A stretch of DNA of 64,000 nucleotides, taken from Carpediemonas membranifera. Lineage: Eukaryota > Fornicata. The notes below the pieces were generated by a model. The model saw only the letters and a program-made list of their open reading frames with translations, searched no databases and had not been told where the DNA came from. The translations under genes were made by a program, and so were the position numbers. The stretch covers positions 558,001-622,000 of the forward strand of contig JAHDYR010000038.1 of NCBI GenBank assembly GCA_019828565.1. The letters run 5' to 3'. Below are positions 29,051-38,520 of the stretch, one piece after another; the stretch's first letter is position 1; each line of letters starts with the position of its first letter.

Positions 29051-32000
29051 ATGAGGTTGGTACTTGGACTCCCTCTTGCCATCACTGCATCGAACGACGG
29101 AGTGTTCTACTCTCTATACAAGCACGCTATCACGCGCGAAAGCTGTGAAACTCTCGAGCCGTCCGTCCACACAACATTGCCCGTGCCAGCGACAGAATAT
29201 GCGACAATAATCGCGCCTGACGAGCTGAATGCGCTTATATATGCGAACTATATCGACGATCATGTCCACGTTGAGTATCTGCCCTTGTCGGATGACCCCA
29301 TTCCAGAGGCGTTCGACATCCCAGCTCCACAGCCGACGAGCCCCATCACGCTGTCACTGGGCCCCACAGATGACGATCTAACACACATGTTGTCCGTTTC
29401 ATGTGGTAACGTCGCCGTAGTGGTCATCGCATCCATCGAGGATGACGCAGACACACTCGCCACAGTCACCGTCCCCGCCGCATGCACACGGGCCGCGCTA
29501 TGGCCCTTAGACGACGAGGTACACCTGGCGACTGTCTCTGGCAACCGGCTACTGATCGCATGGAACGTACAGGACGACCTGACCGTACCCCCGCTCCCAG
29601 AGGACCTCGAGGCCCTCCCAGACGCTCACTGGCGCCACCACACCACATCAAAGGGTGCTGTAGAGGGTGTCACGGCCTGTGACGGCCAGGTGACCCTGCT
29701 CAACCGCAGCATGCGGATGGCTTCCACCACCAGTCGCCGCAAGAAGAAGGTCCCCCAGCATCTCCCAGTGGCAGACGCAGTGGTCGCCGCTCACGAGCTG
29801 CGGGACTCGACGACGGTGTACTATCTTCACGGAATCTCCGCGGACTACGGCCTCTTCAACGTCCGAATCCAGGGCCGAGCCGTGGTTCCCAACCCCCACG
29901 TGACAGAGGCGGCGAAGGACTATCTCAAGGAGGATATCGTCAGGGCGTGTGCTATCACTGGTATCGCGTGCTGTGCTGCCCCCGATGCGCCCGTTATCGT
30001 CGTGGCTGGAGAGCATTCGCTCCTGCGCTGCTTTAAGGGGGGCGAATCAATCCGGACAGACCCTGAGCGTGGCGTGGAAGCCGCCCTGACATATGTCGCG
30101 TCCATGCCGCGGGCCGTGTCTGGGTCCTCTGCCCTGCAGAACACCGTGGTGCTCTCAGCAACCGATCGGACACCGACTGTGCAGCAAGTCGCCATGACTC
30201 GCGGTGGAGACGGTACGCTGTTTGTCAGAGCCGTCTATGAAGACAGTGACATCCGGACCTTTGCGGTCGATGACGGCAAGGGCATCTGCAAGGCAAGGGT
30301 TCATGTCCCTCAAGCCGTCGCCGCCTGCCTCGTTGTCGGCCGGACCCTGGTCAGTGTCGCCCCGGGCACGGTGGAGACGCTGGCCTTGGGGTCGGGCGAC
30401 TCATTCGCAGTCGAGTTGGTTGGCACGACGACGGGGCCGCCTTGTGCCGCGGGCCGGACAGTTTTCGTACCCACGACGGAGGGCGTGGCGGTGGTCTCCG
30501 TCGAGGATGACGGTGATGTGACCCTTGTAGAGACCATCCCTGTTGACGGCGCAGTGTATGTCTCCGCGACCAAGGTCGAGTCTGGGATAATCCTGGCCGT
30601 GGCGTCAGACGCGAAGATGACGTTGTTCAGCGTATGTGTGCCCGCCTCGGCCATGACCATCCTCACTGCTGCCGTAAAGTGCACCGGGCCGCCCAACCCA
30701 GCGGCCTTCGCACCCGTGGTCGCCTGCCCAACGGCCCGCGGGTTGACGGTGGTAGACTGCACCGACGCGGGTGTCAAGGTCCGCGAGTACGGCCTGTCAT
30801 CGTCAGACGGGCCGCCAGTGAAGGCTGCCTGCCTCCGTCGCAACGGCGATATCATGCTTTTCGACGACGTTGTGCATCGCGTGCTGGCGCGACCGGACGG
30901 CCAGACGCTTCAGGACATCGGTACGATCGAGGACATCATCCTTCATGGCCCCGAAGGCACCAAGGACCGCATCAAGCCCCTCGCTGTCGGTCCAGAATTC
31001 GACTGGGTTGCAACAGCGGGCGGCGTCCAGTTTGGACACATCATGCCTGAGGTGATTGACATAGGCATTGACCTGACCCCCGCCATGCAGGTCGCCGTCT
31101 CTGGAGACTGGTCGCTGGCCGCCATCCTCGACGACGCCCTTTACGTGGCCGACATGGCGCCCACCTCGTCGCCGGTCAAATCAACCGCCGCAGACCCGTG
31201 GGCGACAGTCTCCCCGGCCTCTGAGTCCACTCCATGGGCACACACACCCTCCACTGGCCAGGGTCCTATGCGGGGCTGGCTCGAGGGCACGTTTGATGGC
31301 GTCGGGGCGAGAGGAGCAGGCCCGCTTGCTGTTAGCGGTATGGAGCCAGAGCTGAATCCGCTGGATGAAAGCGTCAGTGAGATGGAGTCCGTCCAGGGCG
31401 AAGGCGAGAAGGAGCCGGAGAAGGAGCCGGAGCCTGACGCAGCCGATGTGCCGACTGAGCCCGAGTCAAAGGCCACCGAACAGCCAGAGATCGTGCCTGA
31501 GCCAGAGAAGGAGCCATCAACGGAACCAGAAAAGGAACCTGCGAAGGAACCAGAGCCGGAACCAGAGCCGGAACCAGGACCGGAACCCGAGGCTGAACCC
31601 GTTCCCCCTTCGCCCAAGCCCGAGACATCGGTAGAGCCTGCCGTGCCGGACGAGGAGACCAAGGCGGAGCCGGAGCCGGAGCCCCAAGTGAAGCCCGAAG
31701 ATAAGCTCCAAGAAGGGTCCCAGGAAGCCGAGGCCGAGCTGACCACGGAGACGCTGCCCGCGCCCGTCAGAAGCGACCTCCCGTCCCACGCCGCCGAGCC
31801 TGAGGTGAGCCCGGAGTCGAACACCATCGATGAAGGGGCACTCCAGGAGCATGTCGCCGAGGCGTGCGGGCGACTGGAAGACGTCGTGCAGAACGCCATC
31901 CAATCCTGGGGACAGGTTGCGGCATCCATGAAGGTCAGCGGGTCTGCCAACATCGTCGGCCTCGCCCGCATGATGACTGACAACTTCCGCACTGTCATCG

Positions 32001-32149
32001 ACAGACTGTCGGAAACGATCGGCGAGCCCGCCCGGACGGCCCAGACTGAGGCTACAGCGAGTCAGGCCGATTTACATACAGTCGATCCGGCCCGCGTAGC
32101 CTCTGCGATGAGGGAGCTCCAGCGGGCCCTGGGCATCGACTTGTCCTGA
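29051..32149 (+). CDS. Large beta-propeller protein with Glu/Pro-rich repeat region
   Basis: 1032 residues from ATG 29051 (MRLVLGLPLAITASNDGVFY); phase-open sequence before it has no ATG. Residues 1-720 are beta-rich with repeated blade-like strands (HLATVSGNRLLIAWNVQDD, VVVAGEHSLLRCF, VATAGGVQFGHI), suggesting one or two WD40-type propellers. About residues 790-920 are an acidic, low-complexity section built on Pro-Glu repeats (EPEKEP, EPEPEPEPEPGPEPEAEP). The C-terminal 100 residues form helices (EACGRLEDVVQNAIQSW ... VASAMRELQRALGI). Family not recognised; the propeller, linker and helix layout resembles scaffold proteins such as EDC4, but no motif proves that. One uninterrupted frame. Confidence 0.7.
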   Translation: MRLVLGLPLAITASNDGVFYSLYKHAITRESCETLEPSVHTTLPVPATEYATIIAPDELNALIYANYIDDHVHVEYLPLSDDPIPEAFDIPAPQPTSPITLSLGPTDDDLTHMLSVSCGNVAVVVIASIEDDADTLATVTVPAACTRAALWPLDDEVHLATVSGNRLLIAWNVQDDLTVPPLPEDLEALPDAHWRHHTTSKGAVEGVTACDGQVTLLNRSMRMASTTSRRKKKVPQHLPVADAVVAAHELRDSTTVYYLHGISADYGLFNVRIQGRAVVPNPHVTEAAKDYLKEDIVRACAITGIACCAAPDAPVIVVAGEHSLLRCFKGGESIRTDPERGVEAALTYVASMPRAVSGSSALQNTVVLSATDRTPTVQQVAMTRGGDGTLFVRAVYEDSDIRTFAVDDGKGICKARVHVPQAVAACLVVGRTLVSVAPGTVETLALGSGDSFAVELVGTTTGPPCAAGRTVFVPTTEGVAVVSVEDDGDVTLVETIPVDGAVYVSATKVESGIILAVASDAKMTLFSVCVPASAMTILTAAVKCTGPPNPAAFAPVVACPTARGLTVVDCTDAGVKVREYGLSSSDGPPVKAACLRRNGDIMLFDDVVHRVLARPDGQTLQDIGTIEDIILHGPEGTKDRIKPLAVGPEFDWVATAGGVQFGHIMPEVIDIGIDLTPAMQVAVSGDWSLAAILDDALYVADMAPTSSPVKSTAADPWATVSPASESTPWAHTPSTGQGPMRGWLEGTFDGVGARGAGPLAVSGMEPELNPLDESVSEMESVQGEGEKEPEKEPEPDAADVPTEPESKATEQPEIVPEPEKEPSTEPEKEPAKEPEPEPEPEPGPEPEAEPVPPSPKPETSVEPAVPDEETKAEPEPEPQVKPEDKLQEGSQEAEAELTTETLPAPVRSDLPSHAAEPEVSPESNTIDEGALQEHVAEACGRLEDVVQNAIQSWGQVAASMKVSGSANIVGLARMMTDNFRTVIDRLSETIGEPARTAQTEATASQADLHTVDPARVASAMRELQRALGIDLS

Positions 32150-32157
32150 GGAGGGGT

Positions 32158-32164
32158 AGTAAAC
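32158..32164 (+). promoter_or_regulatory. Candidate polyadenylation signal AGTAAAC
   Basis: AGTAAAC eight bases after the stop of the large propeller gene. Confidence 0.5.
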
Positions 32165-32446
32165 ATAATAGTGCTCTGGAATGAACGCTGGCAGTGTACC
32201 TTTGCGAGCTCTCGGACACGCGCGCCTGAGAGTCGTTTTGAAAGAGTCGTGATTTGAGAATCAAGATCAGTCTGCTCAGCAGGATAAGGCCTCCTTGATC
32301 GCCAGACGAGACTGGCGCGGGAAGGAGACGAGCCTCTTCAGCCTTGCCGATGCCTCCGTGTATCAATCATCAAGCATCAGCAAACAAGCGCTGCGTACCC
32401 TAATCCGCAGAGCACAAATCCCCATCGGCAGCCTGCCATAAATCTC

Positions 32447-32812
32447 ATGTACGCATATTACGCAAAGCCCCTCCTCGTTGCCTTCATGGGGAAACGCCAA
32501 CGTGAGAAGCAAGCGAAAGCGAGAGCGCATGCAATGCTTTTGAAGCCAAGAGAAAAGCGCTCCGAGAGCAAGAAGCCCGGTTCTTCCACCGGTCACGTTG
32601 TTGAGATCAATGAAGCTTTGTGGCGCCCCGCAAAGATTTCTGCCACTGCTGATGTGTTTAAGGACTGCAATAAGATGGGTCTTGCCTCTTTTGAAGTGTT
32701 TAATCCCAACGGAGAGACCGAGGACGTTGAAATGGACCTTGAGCAGTACACATTCATGGACGGCGAGGAGTTTGAGGTCTCAGAGGGCGAAGAGGAGGTC
32801 CAGGATGCGTAG
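32447..32812 (+). CDS. Hypothetical small protein, basic N-terminus and acidic C-terminus
   Basis: 121 residues from ATG 32447; ATG 32486 (MGKRQREKQAKARAH) is an attractive alternative, starting in a basic nuclear-signal-like stretch. The middle has a conserved-looking globular section (EALWRPAKISATADVFKDCN) and the tail is strongly acidic (EEFEVSEGEEEVQDA). No family recognised. Confidence 0.55.
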   Translation: MYAYYAKPLLVAFMGKRQREKQAKARAHAMLLKPREKRSESKKPGSSTGHVVEINEALWRPAKISATADVFKDCNKMGLASFEVFNPNGETEDVEMDLEQYTFMDGEEFEVSEGEEEVQDA

Positions 32813-33063
32813 TCACGTTACATACCTTATGCTTGATGCAGGCCACACTTTCTTTCTCAACAATGACTGCACAGCCAGCTCATAGATGGTAAATTGCTGG
32901 TCCATCCGGGCGTCCGCTGATGTCTTCAGCATGGATATGCGGCATGCAGGATGACATGGGGTGTTGCTCAGACCCACATCACCCCTGGACAGACTTAATT
33001 TAACAATTCGCGCTATCCTGCGTCCTTTTTCGAAGAAAATTGGGTGTTCTCGTTTTTCGCGGA

Positions 33064-33720
33064 ATGAGAATGGAAGCCGTTCGCTCGGTCTTGCAAAAGG
33101 TTGGTTTGCGGTGGTTCTATGCCATTTTCGCGGTTCATATTGTGCTTATTACCGTGACTTTCGTCCTTTGCTCCCTACAGCTATCATTTGCGGAGGGGCT
33201 CGCAGCAATCTTCGTCTCCATTAACATCATTCCATTTGTGCTCATAGCAATGCCATTCTATCGCAATTCATCACAGCTATTTTCGATCCTCGCGATGGTG
33301 TTCTACATCTTCCTTGGTCTCTGCACCCTCCAGTCGGGACTCGCAGCTGTAGCACTGTACGCCGCGCAGCTACCCTCATTATCATCGCGCAGGGCCACGC
33401 TCCTGGGGACATGCGGCGTGTTCATCTCGAGCGCCCTGATGTCCTCCATCTATCTTTTCAACACTGGCATTCTTCTGCACGCGAAGGCGCCGGAGTCAAC
33501 CAAACCGCAGCTATTCAAACAGCGTATGGCCAAAAGCGCGTCATCGATTAATACAACCCGCAAGCGCAGATATCCCCCAGGGTCAATGGCATTAGAGGCA
33601 GTGCAGCTCGGCCAAGACATGACCGAAACCGCGGCGACGGAAATGAGTTCGGCCAGGGCACACCCGTTTGCCGTATTCGCGGCGGCCCGGCCTAGGGACT
33701 CACCCAAGCTTAGTAGCTAG
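33064..33720 (+). CDS. Four-transmembrane hypothetical protein
   Basis: 218 residues from ATG 33064 (ATG 33070 also possible). Four hydrophobic segments are visible at about residues 18-42 (FYAIFAVHIVLITVTFVLCS), 45-64, 75-103 and 113-135, followed by a cytoplasmic-looking basic tail of about 80 residues (TRKRRYPPG). The topology resembles tetraspan/MARVEL-type proteins, but no signature residues confirm it. Confidence 0.6.
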   Translation: MRMEAVRSVLQKVGLRWFYAIFAVHIVLITVTFVLCSLQLSFAEGLAAIFVSINIIPFVLIAMPFYRNSSQLFSILAMVFYIFLGLCTLQSGLAAVALYAAQLPSLSSRRATLLGTCGVFISSALMSSIYLFNTGILLHAKAPESTKPQLFKQRMAKSASSINTTRKRRYPPGSMALEAVQLGQDMTETAATEMSSARAHPFAVFAAARPRDSPKLSS

Positions 33721-33944
33721 ACCCCGGCGGCCCAGGGGCTGGCGCAGCAGCAGCTAAACTATTGTCAGCGTCATGAATCGCACTGTTGTTTCTCTCTGGT
33801 GTTTAGGCGGACGGCTGAACGTGGAGGGCGAGTTGAAATGGCTTGAGCTATAGCTATACCCACCTACACCTTGCTGGAGTCGCCTTAGTGGTTCGGGGCG
33901 ACGCAGAATGACGACCTCAAATCCGAACAAGCACGCACAATCTC

Positions 33945-34883
33945 ATGGCACCGCTGATTGCGCAACGGGGCGGTATCGATTGCCACCCAACACAGGTTGA
34001 TCTTGGAAATATCCCACAACGGTCCTCTATCAAGAGTTCGTCTCTTCTTATCGTTGTTCGGCGCGGAACGTTATTTGCTCGCGACCTATCTGTTAGCTGC
34101 GATAATTCAGACGAAATTCTTCTCAAACTCACACACACAGGTCTTGCACACAAGGTAGATGTGACATTCCGTCCTTCGAGCCCCGGGCATTTCTCGACGG
34201 TCATTCGACTCACCACGAGCAAGCAAACCGTGGAGATTCCGTTCACAGCTCACGTGCAGGCGCCCAAGACTCTTCCAGAGGCATACACAAAGGCTCGCAG
34301 GAGGTCTGTCTCCCGGGTCCCTCGCAGACCTTCGGGCAGGAGGTCACCTCCACTTCGGGGTATGCTGCCGAATGAAGAGTTCACAGAGGCAGATGGCATG
34401 GCCCTTAAGACCTCCATCGAGCAGACCAAGGTCCAAGGACTGAGGAGTGATCCCGAGGGGCGACCCAAGGCAGTCTTTGACGCGGACAACCAAACCTGGG
34501 TGCCCGCCGAGGAATCGAAGTTCATGGACCCTGACGAGGAGCTCACACTGAAGATGGACGCGAGTATCTCCATCGAGGAGGACGGGAACGGAGACCCACG
34601 TCTCGTCATTGCGTCCAGGCAGGACTTTGGCATCGAGGAGGAAGATTTCGACGACAGCATCATCGAATGGGGGTCCGACGAGGATGAGGAGGAAACGACT
34701 ATCAATATGGGTAACGGCGACGCATCTTTTGAGACGGCAAAGTATTATGAGCCTGATCCAAGATATTGGGAGTCGGTCAAGTCTGACTGCAAGGCGTTGA
34801 CAAGCAAGGCGGAAGATCAGGCTAGTGATGTCCCAGATGCTGATCGCAAGGCCATGAGGTGGGGTCAGCTGCTGGAGCAATGA
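33945..34883 (+). CDS. ASH/MSP-type Ig-fold protein with acidic C-terminus
   Basis: 312 residues from ATG 33945. Residues about 12-105 form an ASH (ASPM-SPD2-Hydin)-like Ig fold: HPTQVDLGNIPQRSSIKSSS, then VDVTFRPSSPGHFSTVIRL and a final strand IPFTAHV. Such domains are common in ciliary and centrosomal proteins. The rest is charged, with an Arg/Ser/Pro stretch (SVSRVPRRPSGRRSPP) and several Asp/Glu clusters (EEEDFDDSIIEWGSDEDEEE). This is an intact single frame; the cellular role is inferred from the domain only. Confidence 0.65.
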   Translation: MAPLIAQRGGIDCHPTQVDLGNIPQRSSIKSSSLLIVVRRGTLFARDLSVSCDNSDEILLKLTHTGLAHKVDVTFRPSSPGHFSTVIRLTTSKQTVEIPFTAHVQAPKTLPEAYTKARRRSVSRVPRRPSGRRSPPLRGMLPNEEFTEADGMALKTSIEQTKVQGLRSDPEGRPKAVFDADNQTWVPAEESKFMDPDEELTLKMDASISIEEDGNGDPRLVIASRQDFGIEEEDFDDSIIEWGSDEDEEETTINMGNGDASFETAKYYEPDPRYWESVKSDCKALTSKAEDQASDVPDADRKAMRWGQLLEQ

Positions 34884-35123
34884 GGCAGGGTTATGGAGCG
34901 ATAGTTATAAAGTTTCTAATGTGGAGCAGCGTAGATTGGTTGACTCAAGGTTGTAGTGGTGGACTTGGATTTGACTGACCATTTGGATGCGGTCAAAATA
35001 TGGTGCAGATTAGCGCAGAGGACTATCGCCCTTGTCAACGTTAAATCTCATCATCTCTTCACTGTGCTGCGCAGGATTAGAATTGTTGAGTCCAAAACAC
35101 ACAGTGATCCAAGCAGCATCAAG
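34884..35123. other. Segment just past the 3' end of the Fanzor gene
   Basis: 240 bp lying between the stop of the Fanzor-type gene (35124, minus strand) and the stop of the ASH-domain gene. In TnpB/Fanzor systems the guide RNA often derives from the region at the nuclease gene's 3' end, so this is where it would be expected. It contains GTGCTGCGCAGGATTAG (35064 on), which recurs at 62631. No fold was computed. Confidence 0.25.
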
Positions 35124-36767
35124 TTAATGATAGCGAGGAAGAGCACCTCTCTGGGAGTCGTAGTGGAAAGGAGATTGCTCTATCTGATCTGAAGTTGTAT
35201 CATAGGTGCACCAAAGGATGTTCTCGCTGGCGCTCTTATCTCGGTGAAAGAGATTGAGAAGTGTGTCTCTCTGCTCAGGATGCCGACGAAGCCGTTCAAC
35301 GCGCCATGGAGCTCCCTCGCACGCGGGATTCTGGCAGAGCATGGTGCGGTGTGTGTGCACCACACGTCTGAAGTGTGCTTTGCAGTGTGGGCACACGATG
35401 GAAGTGCGAAATTCGGAGACCATCGTGACAGTCACGACGACGTTGTGCCGGAGCATGATGCCAGGGAGAGCTCGAGCAAAGTGGCGGTACGGTGCACAGG
35501 AGGGAGTGCCGGCGGAACCGAACAGTGCAGCCCCATACGCGACTTCGAGATGAATGGGCTCCGGGGGGCGCCCGCCGAGATCATCCAGGAGTTGACGTCC
35601 AGCCCGGGCGAAGTGCTTCAGGCGCAGACAGTGATTGGCAAAAGTCGCCCGGCGGAAACACTTTCTCGTCCCCTCGTTGATGATCTGAACGATGTTCTCA
35701 TGGACAAACCTAATCGACTGTTTGAGAGCCTCTAGACTTGTCGTTTTGAACGATGCTGCGCTCATATTCACGCGGAAAGAGGGGGTGGCAGTGTAGCCAC
35801 ACTTAGCGAGTACGCCAGATACACTCTGCCCGTCTGGGCGGCGGATCGTGTAGCCGCCCAGCGACCGAGCACCAGGGTCGAAGCCCATGAGAGCTTGAAT
35901 GTCCGGGGCAGGAGTAGCCTCGGCGTCATCCTGACCGAGCCGAGCCCGCTTGTTATTGCTACCCTTTTTGTACGTGGGCCGGTCAGCCACCCGACCGCCA
36001 CGGTATTTCTCGCGACCCACCCAAACCGTCACAGCAGCAGAGACCCCGTCAGTCTTCACAGAGAGCACTCTGCGAAGTTTGGTGATGTCGCCGTGATCAC
36101 GCTCGTATCTATCAACCTGCTCAGTGGTCAAGTTCTTAGTTGCTGACTAATTCACGTGCACACGCAGGCGCCTCTTCATCGCTGGGGTGAGCGACATATA
36201 ACCGTACTCGATGGTCATGAACCCAGGCCTGACCGGTGCCATCGGCACGAACGGAACGAGCTTCGGCTCTGGCAGGGCCTGACTGAGCTCGAGGTTCACG
36301 GCACGAGTGAGTGTGACCAGCTTGGTCACTGCAGCACTCATGCGCGTGACGCACGACAGCACGCCGACGAGGGCCTCGGCCACGGTACCAGTGCGACCCA
36401 CCCGTTGCCCCTCGGGCAATGCATGCATTTGAGGATGATGCATGCCATGATCGGCGGCTATGGCGGCAACCTCAGTGTCGAGCTCGCCTATGGTGTCGAG
36501 ACAATCCTGTCGAACACCCGGCCGATCATGGAGGAGCGGACGCACCCGTTCTAATCCAGCACGAAGACGGGTCAGGTACCCGGGTGACGCGCGCGAGAGC
36601 CAGACCCGGGTGGCTGTGGAGTACTCACCCAACCAGCTCTGAAATGGAAATGCAATTCCAACGTAGGCTTCCCTGAAGTCCCGGACGAGTGGGGTTATGT
36701 CAGGGTCCCTCCACATCGCCAGGTCGCCAATCCACCTGCACCGATCCGCTGCCTTTGCCTTCGACAC
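35124..36767 (-). pseudogene. Fanzor-type RNA-guided nuclease (eukaryotic TnpB homologue) with one in-frame TAG
   Basis: Minus-strand frame open from a TAA in the palindrome (about 36810) to 35124, with a single TAG at 36147-36149 in the same phase; first ATG near 36716. The 206-residue N-terminal part is helical. The C-terminal part has the Fanzor/TnpB nuclease pattern. Counting from codon 36131, these are KTDGVSAAV at 26-34, RuvC-I Asp85 in MGFDPGARS, LEVAYGAALFGSAG at 195-208, Glu240 in SEFRTS, a zinc ribbon (Cys247, 250, 266, 271) and RuvC-III Asp298 in RDKSASENI. These proteins are RNA-guided DNA endonucleases spread by transposons. All catalytic residues are kept, so the TAG may be a recent lesion, a sequence error, or lie in an unrecognised 27-nt intron. 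No transposase is adjacent. Confidence 0.85.
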
Positions 36768-36797
36768 CTTTTGCTGAGCAATGACGATCTGCTTAAG

Positions 36798-36821
36798 GTA
36801 AGGTAAGGTACCTTACCTTAC
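36798..36821. repeat. 24-bp perfect palindrome of TAAGG units
   Basis: Three TAAGG units meet their inverted copies at GGTACC. It is self-complementary over 24 bp and lies at the upstream edge of the Fanzor reading frame. Confidence 0.85.
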
Positions 36822-37400
36822 GATCATTTCTTTTCAGGGTTCATCAGCTAGCAGCATCCCTCAAAACACAAGAAACCAGCATCATACAACACAAAGCGTC
36901 TTTACTACTGCTACAACCGCTTTCCACCACTTGTGTCTCTCACAACAGACTAAGATGACGAAGACGACACGAGCTTCAGACGCCGGCAATGGACGACAGA
37001 TGAGCGCGTAACAGACGAGCACAGACGCGAAAGAAGACAGCAGCGTTCGACACAGGGCTGAAGTGGGTGAGTGGAGGTAGTGTGCCGCGCAGGATACGAA
37101 TACTTGAGTCTAAACATAAAATGCTCAACAGCCAGAGGAGCGCCCAGCTCGGCCCAGGGACGGCGCATGCTCCCTCCGACCCTCGCTCGTGATCAGAACT
37201 GGGCCATCCGAAATTTAAATTCATCGCTCTGCCCACCAGTCAGCAGACCTCCAGCGTGGGTGAGACAGCTGTTCCCCCCGACTAATGTTTACTACATTGC
37301 GGACGCAGTGGCTATTTCAACATCATACAAGCGGGGCATGACATGTTACCCAACCGGAGCTTTAATCCAAACCCTCAACAATCAATCACACGCCCCAATC
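36822..37400. other. Spacer, possible outer end of the Fanzor element
   Basis: About 580 bp between two minus-strand genes. It has no coding frame of note. A minus-strand AGTAAAC at 37287-37293 could be the poly(A) signal of the zinc-finger gene. No terminal inverted repeat was found. Confidence 0.35.
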
Positions 37401-38189
37401 TCACTCGTACGCCATAACATACTCCATCCTCTCCTTCCCACACTTGCCGCACCATCTAGTGTCCCGGAAGAGCCTCACGCCGCAGTAGCAGCAGAACTCC
37501 ATCAGGCCTGGGGGCACAGCCACCCTGCCGGGTCGGCCGGGTCTCGGGTCGACCTGGTGGGCATGCCGCGGCTCTTCATGCTTGACAGGCTCGGCGGGGC
37601 GGGTCTTGTGGTCTGAGTGATACTCATCAAAACCCACTTCGTCGGAAAATGATTGCTCCTGGTGGTGGTCATAACTCGCACCGTCATCGTCATCAGCTGC
37701 GTTTCCGCCACTATCACCACCATCACTATACCAGCCGATGCTTTTCCCGTGTCCGCGGTCAATGGCTTGGTTCACTAGCGAGTCCCCAGCCTCAGAGAAG
37801 TCGGGCTGTCCCTCAGCATACGATTCTTCGCTGTAGTGCTGCGTACTCACGCCATGGTCTAGGGTATGGCGGCCCTCATACGTCTCCTGGATCTCTTCGG
37901 GCGGTGGGGCAGGGCGGGATGGGACCGCCTTGGGGCGATACGGTGACTGGCGCTCTGGGGAAGCAGTGGAAACTGTGGTTACTTCCACCTTTGGTGGTGT
38001 CGATCGCTTGTACTGTGGAATGGCGTGGTTGTTCTTGGCTGTTGCTTGCCGGGCGCTACGAGTATGGTGCTTCCTGCAGGACTTCACGTGAGCAAGAAAC
38101 TCAGCATTGTCTGGTGGTAGCTTGATTGAGCAAAAGTGGCACGTTCTTGATGGAGGCTTTGATCGTATATATCTCCATCTTGTTGCGCA
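37401..38189 (-). CDS. Zinc-finger protein with N-terminal C2HC and C-terminal zinc ribbon
   Basis: Open minus-strand frame of about 262 codons from just after a TAG (38190-38192) to a stop at 37401. No in-frame ATG precedes the first finger, so the true start (perhaps in a short 5' exon) is unresolved. Near the start is a C2HC finger (CHFCSIKLPPDNAEFLAHVK then SC). The middle is disordered, rich in Asp, Gly, Ser and Pro. The C-terminus holds a four-Cys ribbon (CCYCGVRLFRDTRWCGKCGK). Function unknown; the double zinc-binding layout suggests RNA, DNA or ubiquitin-related binding. Confidence 0.6.
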   Translation of the reverse strand, partial: CATRWRYIRSKPPSRTCHFCSIKLPPDNAEFLAHVKSCRKHHTRSARQATAKNNHAIPQYKRSTPPKVEVTTVSTASPERQSPYRPKAVPSRPAPPPEEIQETYEGRHTLDHGVSTQHYSEESYAEGQPDFSEAGDSLVNQAIDRGHGKSIGWYSDGGDSGGNAADDDDGASYDHHQEQSFSDEVGFDEYHSDHKTRPAEPVKHEEPRHAHQVDPRPGRPGRVAVPPGLMEFCCYCGVRLFRDTRWCGKCGKERMEYVMAYE

Positions 38190-38520
38190 CTACAGGTGTG
38201 AAGCTGGTCATTGATGAAGATGACATATAAGAGCCGACGATGAACACCATTACCAGCCGATACAAGTGTAGCAGTGAATTTAATGTGGAATAGAAGACAA
38301 TGAGACGACGTGTGAGCGATTGTGATGTTTGCAGCTGTGCTGACGTCCACGAAGAAGACGCTTTGTGGAAGCCCTGGAGAAGACGATCTCCCTACCGACT
38401 TAAGACGTGAGTAGGAGGGAGACAGGGCAGTGTTGCGCAGTATAAACACATTGTTTGACCCTTCAATAGCACATTCACGACGCCTTATCCTGCGAACACA
38501 ATAATTTCTGATCAACCCTG
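38190..38520. other. Spacer with a dispersed-repeat segment
   Basis: About 330 bp between divergent genes. 38431-38471 (TGTTGCGCAGTATAAACACA...) matches 62581-62621 at 37 of 41 positions. Confidence 0.5.

Noticed and set aside
31141-31998. Minus-strand Ser/Gly-rich frame across the Glu/Pro repeat
   Set aside because: Mirror of the repetitive plus-strand sequence.
36147-36175. Intron removing the Fanzor TAG (27 nt starting GTGCACG)
   Set aside because: Neither end fits the GTWYGT...CACACAG consensus; kept only as a remote possibility.
35124-36767. TAG read as an amino acid (alternative genetic code, as in some diplomonads)
   Set aside because: TAG and TAA end clear genes here (DNAI3-like ends in TAG; TPI, PSMB7 and SKP1 end in TAA), so a standard code is more likely.
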